A stretch of DNA of 64,000 nt from Ulota crispa (GCA_963920765.1 OY987249.1:6864188-6928187); one strand, 5' to 3'. Positions 23,213 through 35,672 are shown, counted from the stretch's first letter. Program-made: numbers and translations. Notes: generated from the sequence alone by a model not told the origin.

Positions 23213-25270
23213 CTATTGATTAATTTTCTCCACTGTTGTTAACCAATTAGGTTGATATATCCCATTTATTACAATATTCTTTATTACATTTGTTTCTAAT
23301 GTTCCTTGAGAAGGTAAGCGGACTAGCTTCCATCGTGTTAGGTATACATCATAAATTACAAAAAAAAGTTGAGATAAGCTTACTCTAAATGCAATCAAAT
23401 CACCATTGCTATAAACCTCATATTTTATAAAGCCCTTTTGAAGCGGATTATTGAATAATTTGTATAAATATGTCACAGGCATAATACCATTTACAACAAG
23501 AGAAAATTTTCCATTAGGAGTACCATCTTCATTCAATATGACTTCTATAAGAACAAGTGGATTATCCTTATCACATATACTTAGTGTTGCTTCACGAGTT
23601 ATTGCATATATTTTATCATTTGCTACTTTAACAAGTTTAGGTGCTTCTGGGATCCTTATGTTTCCTAAACCATATAATAAAAACTTACATTTCAATTGTT
23701 GGTGCCTCTTCCCTCTACAATTAATGTAAAAAATAGATGGTACTTCATCATCCATGTATTTTGTTGGAGAAGGTATCAGTTGTAATCCTCCAAAATAAAT
23801 CCCGTAGTTTAAAATTACACAATTTCCACATCCTCTTTTATTTTGAAAATGATTAGTTTTGGCATTTTCAACATGATCAATCATTTTCCATGCCTTATCA
23901 ATAGAGCTATATGTTGCAACATTGACAATGTGTATAGGTCGCATTTTTGGTGCTTCTTTTCCATTTTTTATTGCATGCCTAGTTTTATAATTTGATTTTG
24001 GCTCAACTTTCTCACATCCAAGAATAAAAAGTTGATAGTTTTGATCTTTTGAGTTTGAAAAGCTCAAATTTCCAAACTTTTCTTTAAATATTGAATGCGG
24101 AAGAGGTGGTAAAAATAAGTATTCATGTGTCAAAGGATTTACAATGGTAAGCAAGCTTTGGTTTTTCTCTTCTATACTAGGATGTTTATTTTCAGTTTCA
24201 TAAACTACCCATCTATGATTTATGAAAATTCTAGCAATTGCTGGACTTTCACTATCTAAAACTAATAGTCCGTTATTTGCAGCAATTATTTTTGTAATAA
24301 TATCAGACTCTATCCATCTCAAAGATGGCATTAAAGTCCATCCTTGTTCATTGTACTTTTTACCAATGTCATTTACATCATTGTTGTTTTTATAATCAAA
24401 AGCTACAATTTCATTTGTTGATGTTAAAACAACAGGAAAGTATTTATTGTATACTTTTGAAACACTATCCATATACATTAGAGGATTCCAAATTTTTGCA
24501 TTTGTATCAAACATATTTTTTTTACTTCCTACAATATTCCAAGCTTCTAAAAGCTGTGACTCAGAAAACATATGCATGCAAAGACCAATCAAATGTGGAT
24601 TAGTCATGTCCCTCCATTGTCGTGGTATGGGTTTATTCAAATAAGTTAATGCAATGTTTGTTAATTTAGAGTCTGAACGAACTTGTTGCTTATTGTTGCT
24701 TGTAAGTATTAAACTAGAATCCACTCTAAAAGGTTTATTATTAACAGTGCCTTTAAGAATTCTACTCATTGCCATACTTTGAGCATTTGCATTTTTTTGT
24801 GTCACATCCGATTTACTCCATCCTACCTTTTTTATTCTAAAATTTTTCACCTTGATTAACAAATTTTTGGCATGAGTTACTTTTGATCTTATTGTTTCCA
24901 AATATGCTACGTTTTCACAAGTTGGTGTATTTGTTTCAATTTCATGAGTCATATTGTTTTGAGCATTAGCTTGAGAGAGATCCATGCATTGATCTTCATC
25001 CAAAACATAACCATCACTTTTACTTTTGTGAGATGGTAAAGATTTTTCAATAGTTTTGGGACTTTGTAGAAGTTCAAGCCCAAAGGTGTTACTACTATCT
25101 ATGAATGTAGGATCAAAAAGTTCAACAATATTAGAAGTAGAATTAAAATAATTGTCTCCTATTTCATATGGTGTTCTTGTATCATCTAGGTCTTGCCCTA
25201 AATTTGCATCTGTTATTTCTCCTATTGTTCCACTATCTATGTCAATTTCATTCAATTCACACATCAACAT
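23213..25270 (-). CDS. F-box-associated / beta-propeller-like protein (intronless ORF)
   Basis: A single uninterrupted 685-codon frame, very AT-rich and rich in Asn, Lys and Ile. Residues 1-200 look disordered, with a basic patch near 130-155 (VKNFRIKKVGWSK). Residues about 212-260 (PRQWRDMTNPHLIGLCMHM, then LEAWNIV) resemble a degenerate F-box. Then come GLLVLDSESP (334-343) and TIVNPLTHEYLFLPPLP (375-391), the typical 'NP(L/A)T..(F/Y)..LPPLP' signature of plant F-box-associated beta-propellers, and further propeller-like strands (VNVATYSSIDKAWKMI). If so, it would be a substrate adaptor of an SCF ubiquitin ligase; this is inference. The first 14 bases overlap the end of the upstream ORF in another frame. 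Confidence 0.5.
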   Translation of the reverse strand: MLMCELNEIDIDSGTIGEITDANLGQDLDDTRTPYEIGDNYFNSTSNIVELFDPTFIDSSNTFGLELLQSPKTIEKSLPSHKSKSDGYVLDEDQCMDLSQANAQNNMTHEIETNTPTCENVAYLETIRSKVTHAKNLLIKVKNFRIKKVGWSKSDVTQKNANAQSMAMSRILKGTVNNKPFRVDSSLILTSNNKQQVRSDSKLTNIALTYLNKPIPRQWRDMTNPHLIGLCMHMFSESQLLEAWNIVGSKKNMFDTNAKIWNPLMYMDSVSKVYNKYFPVVLTSTNEIVAFDYKNNNDVNDIGKKYNEQGWTLMPSLRWIESDIITKIIAANNGLLVLDSESPAIARIFINHRWVVYETENKHPSIEEKNQSLLTIVNPLTHEYLFLPPLPHSIFKEKFGNLSFSNSKDQNYQLFILGCEKVEPKSNYKTRHAIKNGKEAPKMRPIHIVNVATYSSIDKAWKMIDHVENAKTNHFQNKRGCGNCVILNYGIYFGGLQLIPSPTKYMDDEVPSIFYINCRGKRHQQLKCKFLLYGLGNIRIPEAPKLVKVANDKIYAITREATLSICDKDNPLVLIEVILNEDGTPNGKFSLVVNGIMPVTYLYKLFNNPLQKGFIKYEVYSNGDLIAFRVSLSQLFFVIYDVYLTRWKLVRLPSQGTLETNVIKNIVINGIYQPNWLTTVEKINQ

Positions 25271-26423
25271 AGGTTTTGCAATCTAATGATCTAATTGAGT
25301 CCATGTTTGACCCATTTAAACCAAAATGCAACAATGTATCAAAATCCAAATTTGATGTATATGGGTTGAAAACATTCAATACATCCATTTTATGAATGTT
25401 TGATATATGCAAATCAAAAATTGATGTACCTAAATCAAAATGTGATATATCAATATCATCAAGTGAAGGAAAGTTTTTCACATTGCCAAATTCATTTATT
25501 GAATGTTCATGATTTCTACTAGAATCATCTATTGGAGAACTAGGCCGTTGAGAGGGCGATCCAAAAAATGAGTGGTTAGGTGCTACCATATTCAACTCCA
25601 TTACTTCATCATCATCTTCCTCCATATTTATAGGGACATCTAGTGTTCTACTAGTCACCCCAAAAATCGTATTAAGAATGTCTTTAGGCCGAGGTAAATT
25701 GTTGAGACCTTGTTTGTCAATGGTTTTTTTTTTCAAATCTCTTGGTTTATTTTTGTAGATTGATGTATTAGATCTATCAAAGCGATTTTCTCTTCTACTT
25801 GAACGAAGTTTGCGTGGAACACAACTAACTCCATATTGAGAACGGTCATTTCGAGAATCTAATTGCATTTCATCTATAGTACTAGTTAATAATTGAGAAC
25901 GTGTTGTATTAGAGTTGTGTTCATTAGTAAGATCAATTGTTTCATTATTTGTGTTGTGTTCTTGTTGGTGTTGATTTACTCTTCCATGTTCATTTCTAAT
26001 ATTATTTTCTAAAAGATCAAGATTACCAAAATTAACAAGACCAAGATTAGCAAGTCTTAAATTTGGCGATCCTTCATGAGGTGTCTTACAAGAACCATAT
26101 TCATTGATAAAATTAGTTGTTTCGTTGTTTTTTCTAAACAAAGGTAGGCGTTGCCTATTGGTTCTTTCATTTTCTTGTTTATTTTTTCTTTCATTTTCTT
26201 GTGTATTTTTCATTATACTTTCTACAAAACTGAGGCTAAAGGGACTCAAAGGACCAGGGTCACTAAGTCCTATTACATTATTTTCAATTGTAGGAAAAGG
26301 ATCAACTTCTAAATTCTCAATAAGATCATCTTCAAGTCTAACTACATTATCTTCAACTCTAGAAAAAGGATCTTCCTCTGAACCATTAGAAAGGCCATCC
26401 ACATCTTGCAAAACGTGTTCCAT
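25257..26423 (-). CDS. Asn-rich, acidic, probably disordered protein, 388 aa, unknown
   Basis: Frame read from the ATG at 26423; the open frame extends slightly further upstream without an ATG. The first part is acidic (EEDPFSRVEDNVV), followed by a charged Asn/Lys/Arg-rich region. A basic nuclear-localisation-like segment (RKLRSSRRENR, then KPRDLKKK) is near residues 208-245, and an acidic stretch MEEDDDEVMELN lies beyond it. No family recognised. It ends within the first codons of the next ORF (overlap ATGTTGATGTGTGA), with the same extreme AT composition and residue bias. The two may therefore be parts of one gene separated by a frame change or an unannotated short intron, or a true overlapping pair. 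Confidence 0.4.
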   Translation of the reverse strand: MEHVLQDVDGLSNGSEEDPFSRVEDNVVRLEDDLIENLEVDPFPTIENNVIGLSDPGPLSPFSLSFVESIMKNTQENERKNKQENERTNRQRLPLFRKNNETTNFINEYGSCKTPHEGSPNLRLANLGLVNFGNLDLLENNIRNEHGRVNQHQQEHNTNNETIDLTNEHNSNTTRSQLLTSTIDEMQLDSRNDRSQYGVSCVPRKLRSSRRENRFDRSNTSIYKNKPRDLKKKTIDKQGLNNLPRPKDILNTIFGVTSRTLDVPINMEEDDDEVMELNMVAPNHSFFGSPSQRPSSPIDDSSRNHEHSINEFGNVKNFPSLDDIDISHFDLGTSIFDLHISNIHKMDVLNVFNPYTSNLDFDTLLHFGLNGSNMDSIRSLDCKTYVDV

Positions 26424-29400
26424 GACTATCCTATAATCTATACTACACTTGATACTATCAAAACAAAAACACACATATTCTTTTTATAAATGACATTTGT
26501 CAATTAGTTTGTTTTGTTTTTTGAATTATTTAGTAAGTTAGACTAACAAAATACAAACACTCAATACCTAATCAAGTTTACAATTAGTTATCTAAGTTAT
26601 GGATTAGTTTCTTTTATTACTTTTATGATTGACAATTTCAAATTTTGTCTTAATTTCGAGTCCTAAAAAAATTCAGCATGAGTATGAAATTCAAGAGTAA
26701 TAGTTTAAGAACAGAAGAAAATTAAAGATTATTGCCACGTAAAAAGTAAGAAAAGAAATAATAAAAAGCAGCTGTGTTTTTTTAAAATTTAGTTTGATTT
26801 TCTTTTCATGTGTGTAATCAACTAAATCAAGTTTTTGATCTTCTATCTCATACAAAAATAATAATAACAGTCTAATCCAAATTTGGTGAGATTCAAGTCT
26901 CTAATTATTAATACCAAAAATCAATAATAAAACATCACAATTAAATATAGATTGAAATTTTCAGATTTGTGATAGCTATGGTTAGTTTTATATCAAGAAC
27001 ACCCTTTGCATATTATCATTCAAATACTGACGTACATGCAACAAAATTTGTGGATTGCTCAAAATTCATTGGATTTATATATGTTAATGCTATTAAAGTC
27101 TCTATCAATATGATTACATGGTTGAAAGAAATTTTATGTTTTTCATTTGTTGTACACGATAACAAATAAACTTACTACCGTCAATTTTCTAAACTCTTAA
27201 GAACATTATTCTAAGATTTGGATACTGCAATAATAACTTAAAAGTTTTTTCAATAAAAAGAACAACCAAAATTCTCTCTAGACTAAAATCCTAAGCCGTT
27301 AATCATCCTTATTTACACAACTTTAGTCCTAATCTTGAAGTGTTTACAAATGATATGAATATAAGCAATTTGATTCACTTCATCTTTACATTTAACACAT
27401 TTTTTTTTAATATTTAATTTTTTGATGTTTAAGAATGTAGTTCTCAAAAACACCATGAAACTACTCTTGTTTTGTTTTTACGAGAATTTTATGTGAATTC
27501 TTTAAAGTCACGGTGTTCAAGATACCATGTTATTGTAACTTTATCTGTTAGGTAAACCACCTTTAATTCTTGCCTTATGATATAGCTTTATAATGTTTTC
27601 AATTGTATCCACATTCTGCTTCACTGATTAAATTTCTATTCTTTTGTAGAAGCTAAATAATTGAGCAAAACTCTTTTAGAAGTTGTTACATATGAAAATT
27701 ATCAATATACCTATATTATAAAGTGTTGGTTGTCTATCATAATGTTCAAAGACGTAATATTCAAAGTTCTCTATTAGCATGAGAAGTTCAAAATTCTCTA
27801 TTGTAAAGAATTGGGTGTCTATACGTCACTCAAAATTTGAAACTTCAAGGGAGGGAAAGGAAAAGGTGGAGAAAGGGAGGGTGAAAAGTCACCTCAAAAG
27901 TCACCAACATGGTGTAAAGCACTTGAAAGGCATATATGTAAAGAATAATCACAAGTTGAAATAGGCTATTATGTTAAAACAATTGAACAACCATGACTTT
28001 TCATAAATTTTCCTATTTTTGACAAATCTTGTAGATAACATATTATCAAGGACTTCATTAGCCTCCTTCAATTCATTGTGTGCATATTGAAAATTTAATC
28101 ATCATTTCTTTAGAATTATCTATCACAAAATTTTAAAGTATCATAAATTTATGAAAAATAAATAGATTAAAAATTTGAAACATAAAATTATCATATAAAA
28201 CTAGAATTATCATCAAAAAGAAAAATTTGTTGTGTACATTGTCAAAACATCTCATGTACTAAGAACCTTTATAACATTTTAAACACACAATAAATTGTTA
28301 TAAACAATATAAATCTCAATTTACATGAAATTTAAGAATAGGTCACCAAAAGTTGTGCTAGATTTTTGATAATGATCAAGTCAAGCTAATCACAATGGAT
28401 CAGTTACTTGGTATTTTTTGTATTGAAAACTAATTAGGGTTTACGCATTTATTTGATGGTTAAACGTAATTACATTCATCTATGAACTATGAAGAGATCC
28501 CTTCCAAAGAAGTGACTCACTCTTCCTTTTTCACTTTAATTTGAATACTCTTTCTATTGCTACCATGTGATAGTTGGTTATTATGTAAGAAGGGTATGAT
28601 CAAGGAGCTCTTTGTAGCCAAAGTGTTATGTTGTTAGATTGGTACCAAGTATCATTTTAAGGCTTGATTTCTAATTACAAAGTCATAAAGTTGGAAAATG
28701 AGACTACTTATAGGATACTAGGATGTACCACCTAGTTGATACTAATACTCAAGTATGGTAGAAGTCACAATCCTAGCACAATCTTTGTGTTAGAATTAGC
28801 TAATGGGAATTGCTATATGCACCACATCCTTTTAACTATTCTACCACACCAACTACATATGGCCAAGCATATGGCAAGTATTTATGATAGTATAGTAGGT
28901 CTAAACCACTAACAAAACTCTAAATTGAAAATACAACCTAACATAGAATCTACAATTTTCAACTCTAGATCCCGCTTATTGTATAGATTAAAAGATCTAA
29001 ATTAGGCTAAGTTTAATTTAGATTTTTTGATTGATACTATGAGCAAGATCTAGAGTTGAAAAACAAGACTGAAGTTAAAATTGATATGTCAAGTTCCACA
29101 CCCATGACCACACAATTTCACAAATGAGCATGCAATACAATTGTCAAAAAGCTACAACCTAATACAAAGAATTTTTTAATTCCAATTATTGACCGAGAAT
29201 CATTATGAGGGAAAGAAAATTCATTTGTGAATGACTTCTAATTTGTATAACAAAGACATTCCAAATGAAATTAGCCCAAAAACACATTTAGATTTTATAA
29301 ATGATGAAAATTCAATAGAAGGGCCCTAACTACCTAAGGGAGTGCCCAAGGGAGATCTTCACTTTAATCTCAACTTGTGTTTCATGTTTTTCCAATGTGG

Positions 29401-30526
29401 TAACTTGTCATAGTCTCTTTAGTGACACTATTCATCACGCTTTTTGGTTTGCAAGAGGTATGCTTGCAATTTAGCTCCCACCAAAAATAATTGAAATGTA
29501 GTATGGAGGACATCAAAACTGAACATTGAAGTTGACTTTAGACTATAACGTCTCCTAAAATAAAAGAATAAAAAAAGTCAATTCATTACCTTCAACAAGT
29601 TTTCAAAGTTTGTTGGATACCAAAATTTTGGTGCCTTGGGTATTTAGGGGTTAAAACATCAAAAATTTAAAATTCTCCAATGTAAAGAAATTCAAAATTT
29701 AGAATTCAAAATAAAGGGAGGGAGAGTGTGGGGAGGGAGAGCAAAAGACAATGAAACAAAGGGTGAAAAATCACTAGGAATCAAGAGAGAGTTTAGAAAA
29801 GGCTTAACAAGGCGTACTAGTTATAAACAAGGATAGAATTTCAAGTAACTGCAAATAGAGGCCAACACCATTATAAAAATAGTGCCAATCCAACCTTTGG
29901 TATTCCCAAGAGACATGATCTCTTCTCACCAACCTTTTTTTTTCGAGAGTGCCAATTTTCACCAGTAGACTTCCGTCCCTCCAATTTTGCTCCAATGTGG
30001 AAGGGACAAGGGGCACTTTGGTGCCAAAAAAAAAGCTGCTTCTCACCACTTTTTTCTAACATAACACTTCACCTCTACTACAATTTCCCTTTACAATCTC
30101 AAAAACAAACCTACTTCGAATGATGTAATTAAGCAATGATGATAATGTGAACGCACCTCAATTGTTCGGTAATTTTGTACCCTTATTTGTAAATCCCACT
30201 AAAGGTTTAAAAATTCTGTAGAATTTTGTTTATAATGCAATTTTATTTTTCGAAAAAGAACATGTACCAAATGACAAAATTCAAAAATTACAATTCACCA
30301 GAATTTGGTGTATCAAGTAATATAAGAAATGATTTACACAAAACGAGCACCTACCGTACCAGCATGTGGAAAGAAAATCAGTCGTCTACGACCCAAAATT
30401 ACTCATCCACATCCATCGATCGTTCACGCCGCAAATTTTTTCATCAACATCCATCGATCGTCCAGAACGTGAATGTTTTCATCCACATCCATCGATACGA
30501 TGTGCATTGTGCAGACGAGCGAGCGT
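26424..30526. other. Very AT-rich intergenic DNA, no gene seen
   Basis: About 4 kb without a coding frame that I can support. Around 27830-27900 and 29710-29770 there are purine-rich GGGAGGGA/GGTGAAAAGTCAC words that also occur as complements at 18830-18900 and 19000-19060, so a dispersed repeat is likely. A TTAA-type right terminus (TATTTAGGGGTTAA) is at about 29645-29658, but I could not find its left partner. Confidence 0.5.
30400..30510. repeat. Three tandem copies of a CATCCATCGAT-containing unit
   Basis: CATCCACATCCATCGATCGT, CATCAACATCCATCGATCGT and CATCCACATCCATCGATACG occur at roughly 45-bp spacing immediately downstream of the NPF stop codon, thus in its presumed 3' UTR. Confidence 0.75.
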
Positions 30527-33500
30527 TCACGCTTGCGACTCTCCGCGAGCGCCGCGTCGTCGTAGCGGCAGAGCTTCCGCGGGCTGCGTCGCGGCTATGG
30601 CGTCGTCATCCTCGTCAACGTGAAACGCCGACACTTGCTTGTACCGGTACAAATACGCACAGACGAGGAAGAAGAGGAAATTCACGAAGCTAAGAAGCGC
30701 CAGCAGCCAGTAGAACAAATCCAAGCGGCTTCGGTTGAGGTTGTCGATGAGCCACGGCTTCGTGCGGCCGTTGTGGCTGGTGACACGGTTCACCACCGTG
30801 ACGAGCACGGAGCTCAGAAAGTGACCGCACGCGATGGTGCTCAAGTAAATGGCGGTGCCTAAGCTTCGCATGCGATCAGGCGCTTCGCCGTAGAAGAATT
30901 CCAGTTGCCCGATCTGCGTGAAGATCTCGGTGCTTCCACGGAGAAAGTATTGCGGGATTAGCCAGAAAATCGAGATCGGGACCGTCACCTTCGGCAAATC
31001 CATGAGCCCGTGAACCCGCGCTACGTTCACTCGCTTCACCTGCAAAAAAATTCTCAGCATCAGAAAATCTCATCACAGGTAATGGCTTGTTAGAAGCGCA
31101 TTCTTTATAGCATTCCAACAAGCTATCACTTGCATGATTTGACCTAGAATTGCGAAGAAATCTCAAAAACCTAAAATCCTTGACGGAATTCTTAGCATTA
31201 TGTTTTCATATCTCAATATTTTAAGTTATTTCGTATTATAGCTCATTTGAAGCACATTTATAGTAAGATGCTGTTCTCAATACGAATCTAAGTATTTTGA
31301 ATGGAAGGCCTTTGGTACTGTAAGATCAAGCGGAGTTAGGGTTGCATTACCTCGACGAAACCAGCGATCACCATAGCAAGGATGGAGAAGACGATTCCTG
31401 TTCCAATGCGTTGCAGTTGAGTAATGCCCTGCGGATGGCCCGTGAATCGCCGCAGGAATGGCACGAGGAATCTGTAGGCAGTGCAGATAAGGCGTATGTT
31501 TTAGGATGTGTAGGTTTCTCAGGTCACATAATAATGCATGAAAATCAAAGGTTTGACATAGGAAAGTCGAACTTGTGGTACCTGTCGTAGAGCGGCAAGA
31601 TCATGAGCACGTTGACAAGCTCGAAGACAGAGAGGGATGCAGGGGGGAAGTTGAAACGAGGACCCATGCTGTGGTCCATGGTGGCGCCTTCTTCCACGGA
31701 GAAGGTTTCCATCTGAGACAACGCCGTCCACACGAGGATGGTGCTCACCCAGATGGGGAACAACCGCAGGAGCATCTTCACTTCTTCCACTTGCGTCACG
31801 GAGCACAGGCGCCATGGATCGGCCGTGGTGCTTCCGCCTCCGTCTTTCAAGCTCTCTGTCACTGCCGCCTTGTCCAGAAACCTGCCACAATTTACACGCT
31901 TCAGCCAAATCTGCACTTCTCTTTCAATGAAAAATGGAGCTACTGACATAGCATCCGAACTCAAGACGTAAGAAAATTGTGTGCAACGTACCGAAACTGG
32001 TCGGTGTGTGCAAGCACCTCCACGTAAGGCTGGCCCTCGGTTGGGCCTTCATACAGCACCAGGCTATCATCGGCATCATCGCCTCGCTTTGCCTTGCGTT
32101 TCCGAACTGCAGCAACCAGGACCTGGACGACGGAGGTCAGAGGACTTCCACGAGGCTGCTTGTATCTGTACAGGGGTGCACCGAAGAAGAACACAACGAT
32201 GGCGAGGACCATCACCGCTGCTGGGATTCCGAATCCCCATCCGAAGCCAACGTTGTCCTGCGTACCAAAACCACATCATCACGCTCAGAGTCGAAGTTTT
32301 ACTAGTGAAACCTACAACGTGAATTTAGATCAAGGGAAACTTTCATGGATACCCCTGAAGTTTGCAATAATTCATAGATACCCCTGCATTTTCCGAAATT
32401 TCACAGATACCCTTCGACCAAAATTTTCAGGTTTTTTTTTATTGTGCATGCTACTTCCCTTCTTCCTTTGTGCGCACAGTACTTCTTTTTGTTATGTATG
32501 CACACAAAGGAAGAAAGGAAGTGGCATGCACAATAAAAAAAAACCTGAAAATTTTGGTCCAAGGGTATCTGTGAAATTTCAGAAAATGCAGGGGTATCTA
32601 TGAAGTTATTGCAAACTTCAGGGGTATCCATGAAATTTTCCCATAGATCAATATGGAGTTGCATGTTATATATGGAGTGTATCTGGACATTGTATTCGTC
32701 CAGATACAACTCCATATATAACATGCAACTCCATATTGATCTGAATTCACGTTCTACCCTACAGAGGTCTAAGCGACGTTTATTCCAGTTACGAGATATT
32801 GTACTAAAGTTGCACACATCACAAATCTAACTGCGAGCGAGCAGGGTACTCACAGGAAAACTGCACGTACTGCAAGAGATCAAAGCGAAGCCAGAAATGC
32901 AGATGACATTCCAACCTGGATGTACACGAACACGGTGACGGACAGAAGAGAGCCGATCGAGATGATGAAGTAGTACCAGTTGAAAAAACTGGACATGTGC
33001 TTCTTCTCCTTCTCGTGGCTCTCGTCGAACTGATCGGCACCCATGGAGGACACGTTAGGTTTGATTCCACCGTTTCCAAGAGCAATCAGGTAGAGTCCCA
33101 CGTACAGCACCGCCAGTTGCGAGGTGCTGGCAGATGGACACGGTAGAGCAGAGTTCACTGGGCACGGAGCGGGTTTCAGCGATGGCAGTGCAGCCGAAAG
33201 AGTCAGAAGAATCATCCCCTGAGTAAATCACACAGCCCATCCACGTTGTCAGACACGTAAACAAAAATAGTACTATACTTTCAGGATTCAGGACTAAAAA
33301 CCAGGTCCTGCAAAGCCAAGCTATGAGACTTTTAGTTGCAAGAGTGACAACTGCAAAAGAAAGATATAGCAAAAGGAAAACTTACCACGACTTGCACGGA
33401 TGCAAACGCAGCGATGGCCCAGAACCGACCCCAGTATGCATCTGCCAGAAAGCCTCCAATGAAAGGAGTGAGGTACAGCGCTCCCACAAAATTAGATACC

Positions 33501-35672
33501 ATATTCGCAGCCTGGGGATTGCTCAAGTGTATTTTCTTGGTGAAGTATGTGACCAGATTCCGTTGCAGCCCCAACGAGCCCATTCGCTCACATATCTCTG
33601 TGGCTGTGTTCCGTCCATGACCCACTCACCAAATTAGCCCCTTGCGCTACACCTTTCCAAAAACAAGTGCTTGGAGATCTTTGCAACTCTCACAAGTGAG
33701 CTTACAAAAACAGGTCTACAAACAAGCAGGTTTCAGCTCTAGCCCACCGAAAGAGAACGTCGTGTGAGTGTAAACGAGCCTTCAGTCAAGCAAAACCATA
33801 TCAAATACTCCATCTGTCCTTCTAGACAGCTCCAAATTCAGAAACATTTCTTGTACCACTACAAAGCTCCCTTTTGCTGATTTCAAACACTGAGAAAGCG
33901 CAATGATCTCATGGGGGCAAGTCAAGTAATTAGAGAGCATTCCTCTCCTAGCAAGCTTGGCCTTGCCATATGAGGTGCCATTGTTGCTACTAATCTTTAC
34001 ATCATCAATAATAAGGAGCTGGCTGGCAGCATGCACAAATATGGTACTTTTTGCATGGAATTTGGGTGCCCCAACAGTGACATCAAAACTAGAGATTTTG
34101 CATACAATTGGTAGATGGTATATTGATTCTAGAATGCATGTGTCATTAGCACAAAGACTAAAAACACAGTTAATCCTTCACAAGGAAGCTTTTTGGACAG
34201 AGGGAGAACTATTAGTTGCGTTTAAGGTTTAAGATTCTAAGCATGCGACGATGAAGAAGATGAAGTACCGAAGATGAGAGGAGCAGCTTTCCAGCCGCCT
34301 GTTCTGCGTCGGTTAGCAATGTGGCCCATTCTGTCCACCGTTCCATCTCCGGTGAGCTGCTCGCTCTCAGCGCTCACTCCAATCGCCTCTTGTAATCTTT
34401 CTTCTTTGCCAGAACCCTGCGCCATCGACATAACAAGTTAATCTCTCCCTCATAGAGATCATCATCAAACTGCACCAAACCCTAAATAACTAGCCTTGGA
34501 GAACTAAAAAATCAAGTTTCAAAGAAGTCGGTAACTTACCATCGTTGTGGTAGTAGTGTCTAGGCTATCATCGGTCCTGAGTGCTATGTATCCACATTGC
34601 CCTTTCCCTGCTCAGAAAACGTCCACACAATGTTAGTTCATAAAAGGTACATGAACATGTAAAATTGCTCAGTTCGTTGGCTGAAGTAGCCAAAAAAATC
34701 AAACCCACGTTCTAAGAATAAGTTCACACTTGTTGTTAAGAGTGGTAGTAGCTAAGTAAAATTAGATGTATTTGGTCACACCTTTAGAATGCATTCATAT
34801 TGCTAATACTCCTCCTAACACCAAGTGTGAACATACTACGGAGTATAAGATTCTACATGGGGTTAGTACTTTGCATAATCTTTTGGAGAAAGAACTGCAC
34901 TAAAGTCAGTGTAGTAACAAACATGCAGATTGCCATGTAGGAATTGCGAAGTCTGACACTTATTGTGAAACTACATGCAAAAAAATAATACACGTATGCA
35001 ATCTTTTGCAAGTGTGCGTGACTTCGACTGCAAAGATTCTCTTCTCTTTTCATTTTCACGATTCTGAGCCCTAAATTCTCACACTAGTACAAACCGTCAC
35101 TGGCCCTCAAAACGGAGTTTTCAAGTTTCGTTTGAAAAATCTCAAGCAAAAACAAGCCTCGCAATCTAACACCCCAAATAGACCTTTAATTACGAGTGCT
35201 AGTGCGCGCATCCTCTCTTGCCAGTTTTTTTTTTTTTTTTGGGTGCAATTCTAAGTCAAAGACGTCACCTAAAAAATACTTTACACAGATGGAGAGTGTC
35301 GATACAAAATCTCTGACAACTCTTGCTAGAATTCTAGCACGCAAAAAAGCTAAACCTAGTAAAGTGCAAGTTTTTCAGCGCGGTTTACAATCCTTTGACA
35401 CGAATTCCCACCCCAGTCCTACAAAGATGATTGTCACTCTCAGAACACAACCGATTTCAACAAACATGCACCTCTCTTAAATTCCTCTAAAATCCAACAC
35501 AGCAACACTTAAAAGAAACACCCAAAAGTCCAGAAAGATGCCCAACCTCTAATTTCCTTCCTCCCCTCAAGCGTCCATACAATTCTTTCGACCGAAACGC
35601 AGCACACTTATAAGTAAGAATTCGTGAAAAAACCCGAGCGAATGGCAGAGTGACGGACTTACCAGACACCAT
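30527..35672 (-). CDS. NPF: NRT1/PTR FAMILY (NPF) proton-coupled transporter
   Basis: Nine exons in phase on the minus strand: 35663-35672, 34540-34607, 34269-34416, 33386-33603, 32916-33218, 31992-32257, 31582-31881, 31351-31471 and 30527-31039, giving 648 aa. The first exon holds only 10 coding bases (ATGGTGTCTG), with a good start context. The proton-coupling ExxER motif is E77-R81 (EICERMG). The PTR signature GNGGIKPNVSSMGADQFDE, the central hydrophilic loop (KRKAKRGDDADDS) and about twelve hydrophobic segments are present, as are DRFLVPFLRRFTGHP and GITQLQRIG. The family imports nitrate, peptides, hormones or specialised metabolites across the plasma membrane or tonoplast. The sequence is closest by eye to the NPF4/NPF6/NPF8 side, but the substrate cannot be told. 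Introns 1 and 5 carry MITEs. It diverges from the PPR gene. Confidence 0.95.
32311..32762. mobile_element. Foldback element in NPF intron 5, interrupted by a nested MITE
   Basis: Left arm 32311-32333 (ACAACGTGAATTTAGATCAA) continues at 32644-32680 after an insertion. The right arm, about 32695-32762, is the complement (AACTCCATATATAACATGC, ATATTGATCTGAATTCACGT). Without the insertion it is a hairpin of about 140 bp. The inserted element is 32334-32643. Confidence 0.78.
32334..32643. mobile_element. GGGAAA-type foldback MITE, copy 2 (nested)
   Basis: 310 bp, near-perfect inverted repeat with ends GGGAAACTTTCATGGATACC and GGTATCCATGAAATTTTCCC. It is flanked by the 8-bp direct repeat TAGATCAA (32326-32333 and 32644-32651), which belongs to the left arm of the older foldback element. 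It lies in NPF intron 5 (32258-32915). Confidence 0.9.
34722..34832. mobile_element. GTTCACAC-ended MITE of about 111 bp, copy 1 (NPF intron 1)
   Basis: Starts GTTCACACTTG and ends CCAAGTGTGAAC. It is about 80% identical by eye to 56783-56895 (shared AAAATTAGATG, GCATTCATATT and CTCCTAACACC). The same intron (34608-35662) has a run of about 18 T near 35225 and nothing else recognised. Confidence 0.8.

Noticed and set aside
26424-30526. Single large TTAA-bounded element containing the overlapping ORFs (23202-29658)
   Set aside because: Both candidate ends have the same orientation (right termini), so they cannot be the two ends of one element.
30226-30693. 155-codon plus-strand frame
   Set aside because: It overlaps the NPF last exon on the other strand and the CATCCATCGAT repeat; it is a shadow frame.
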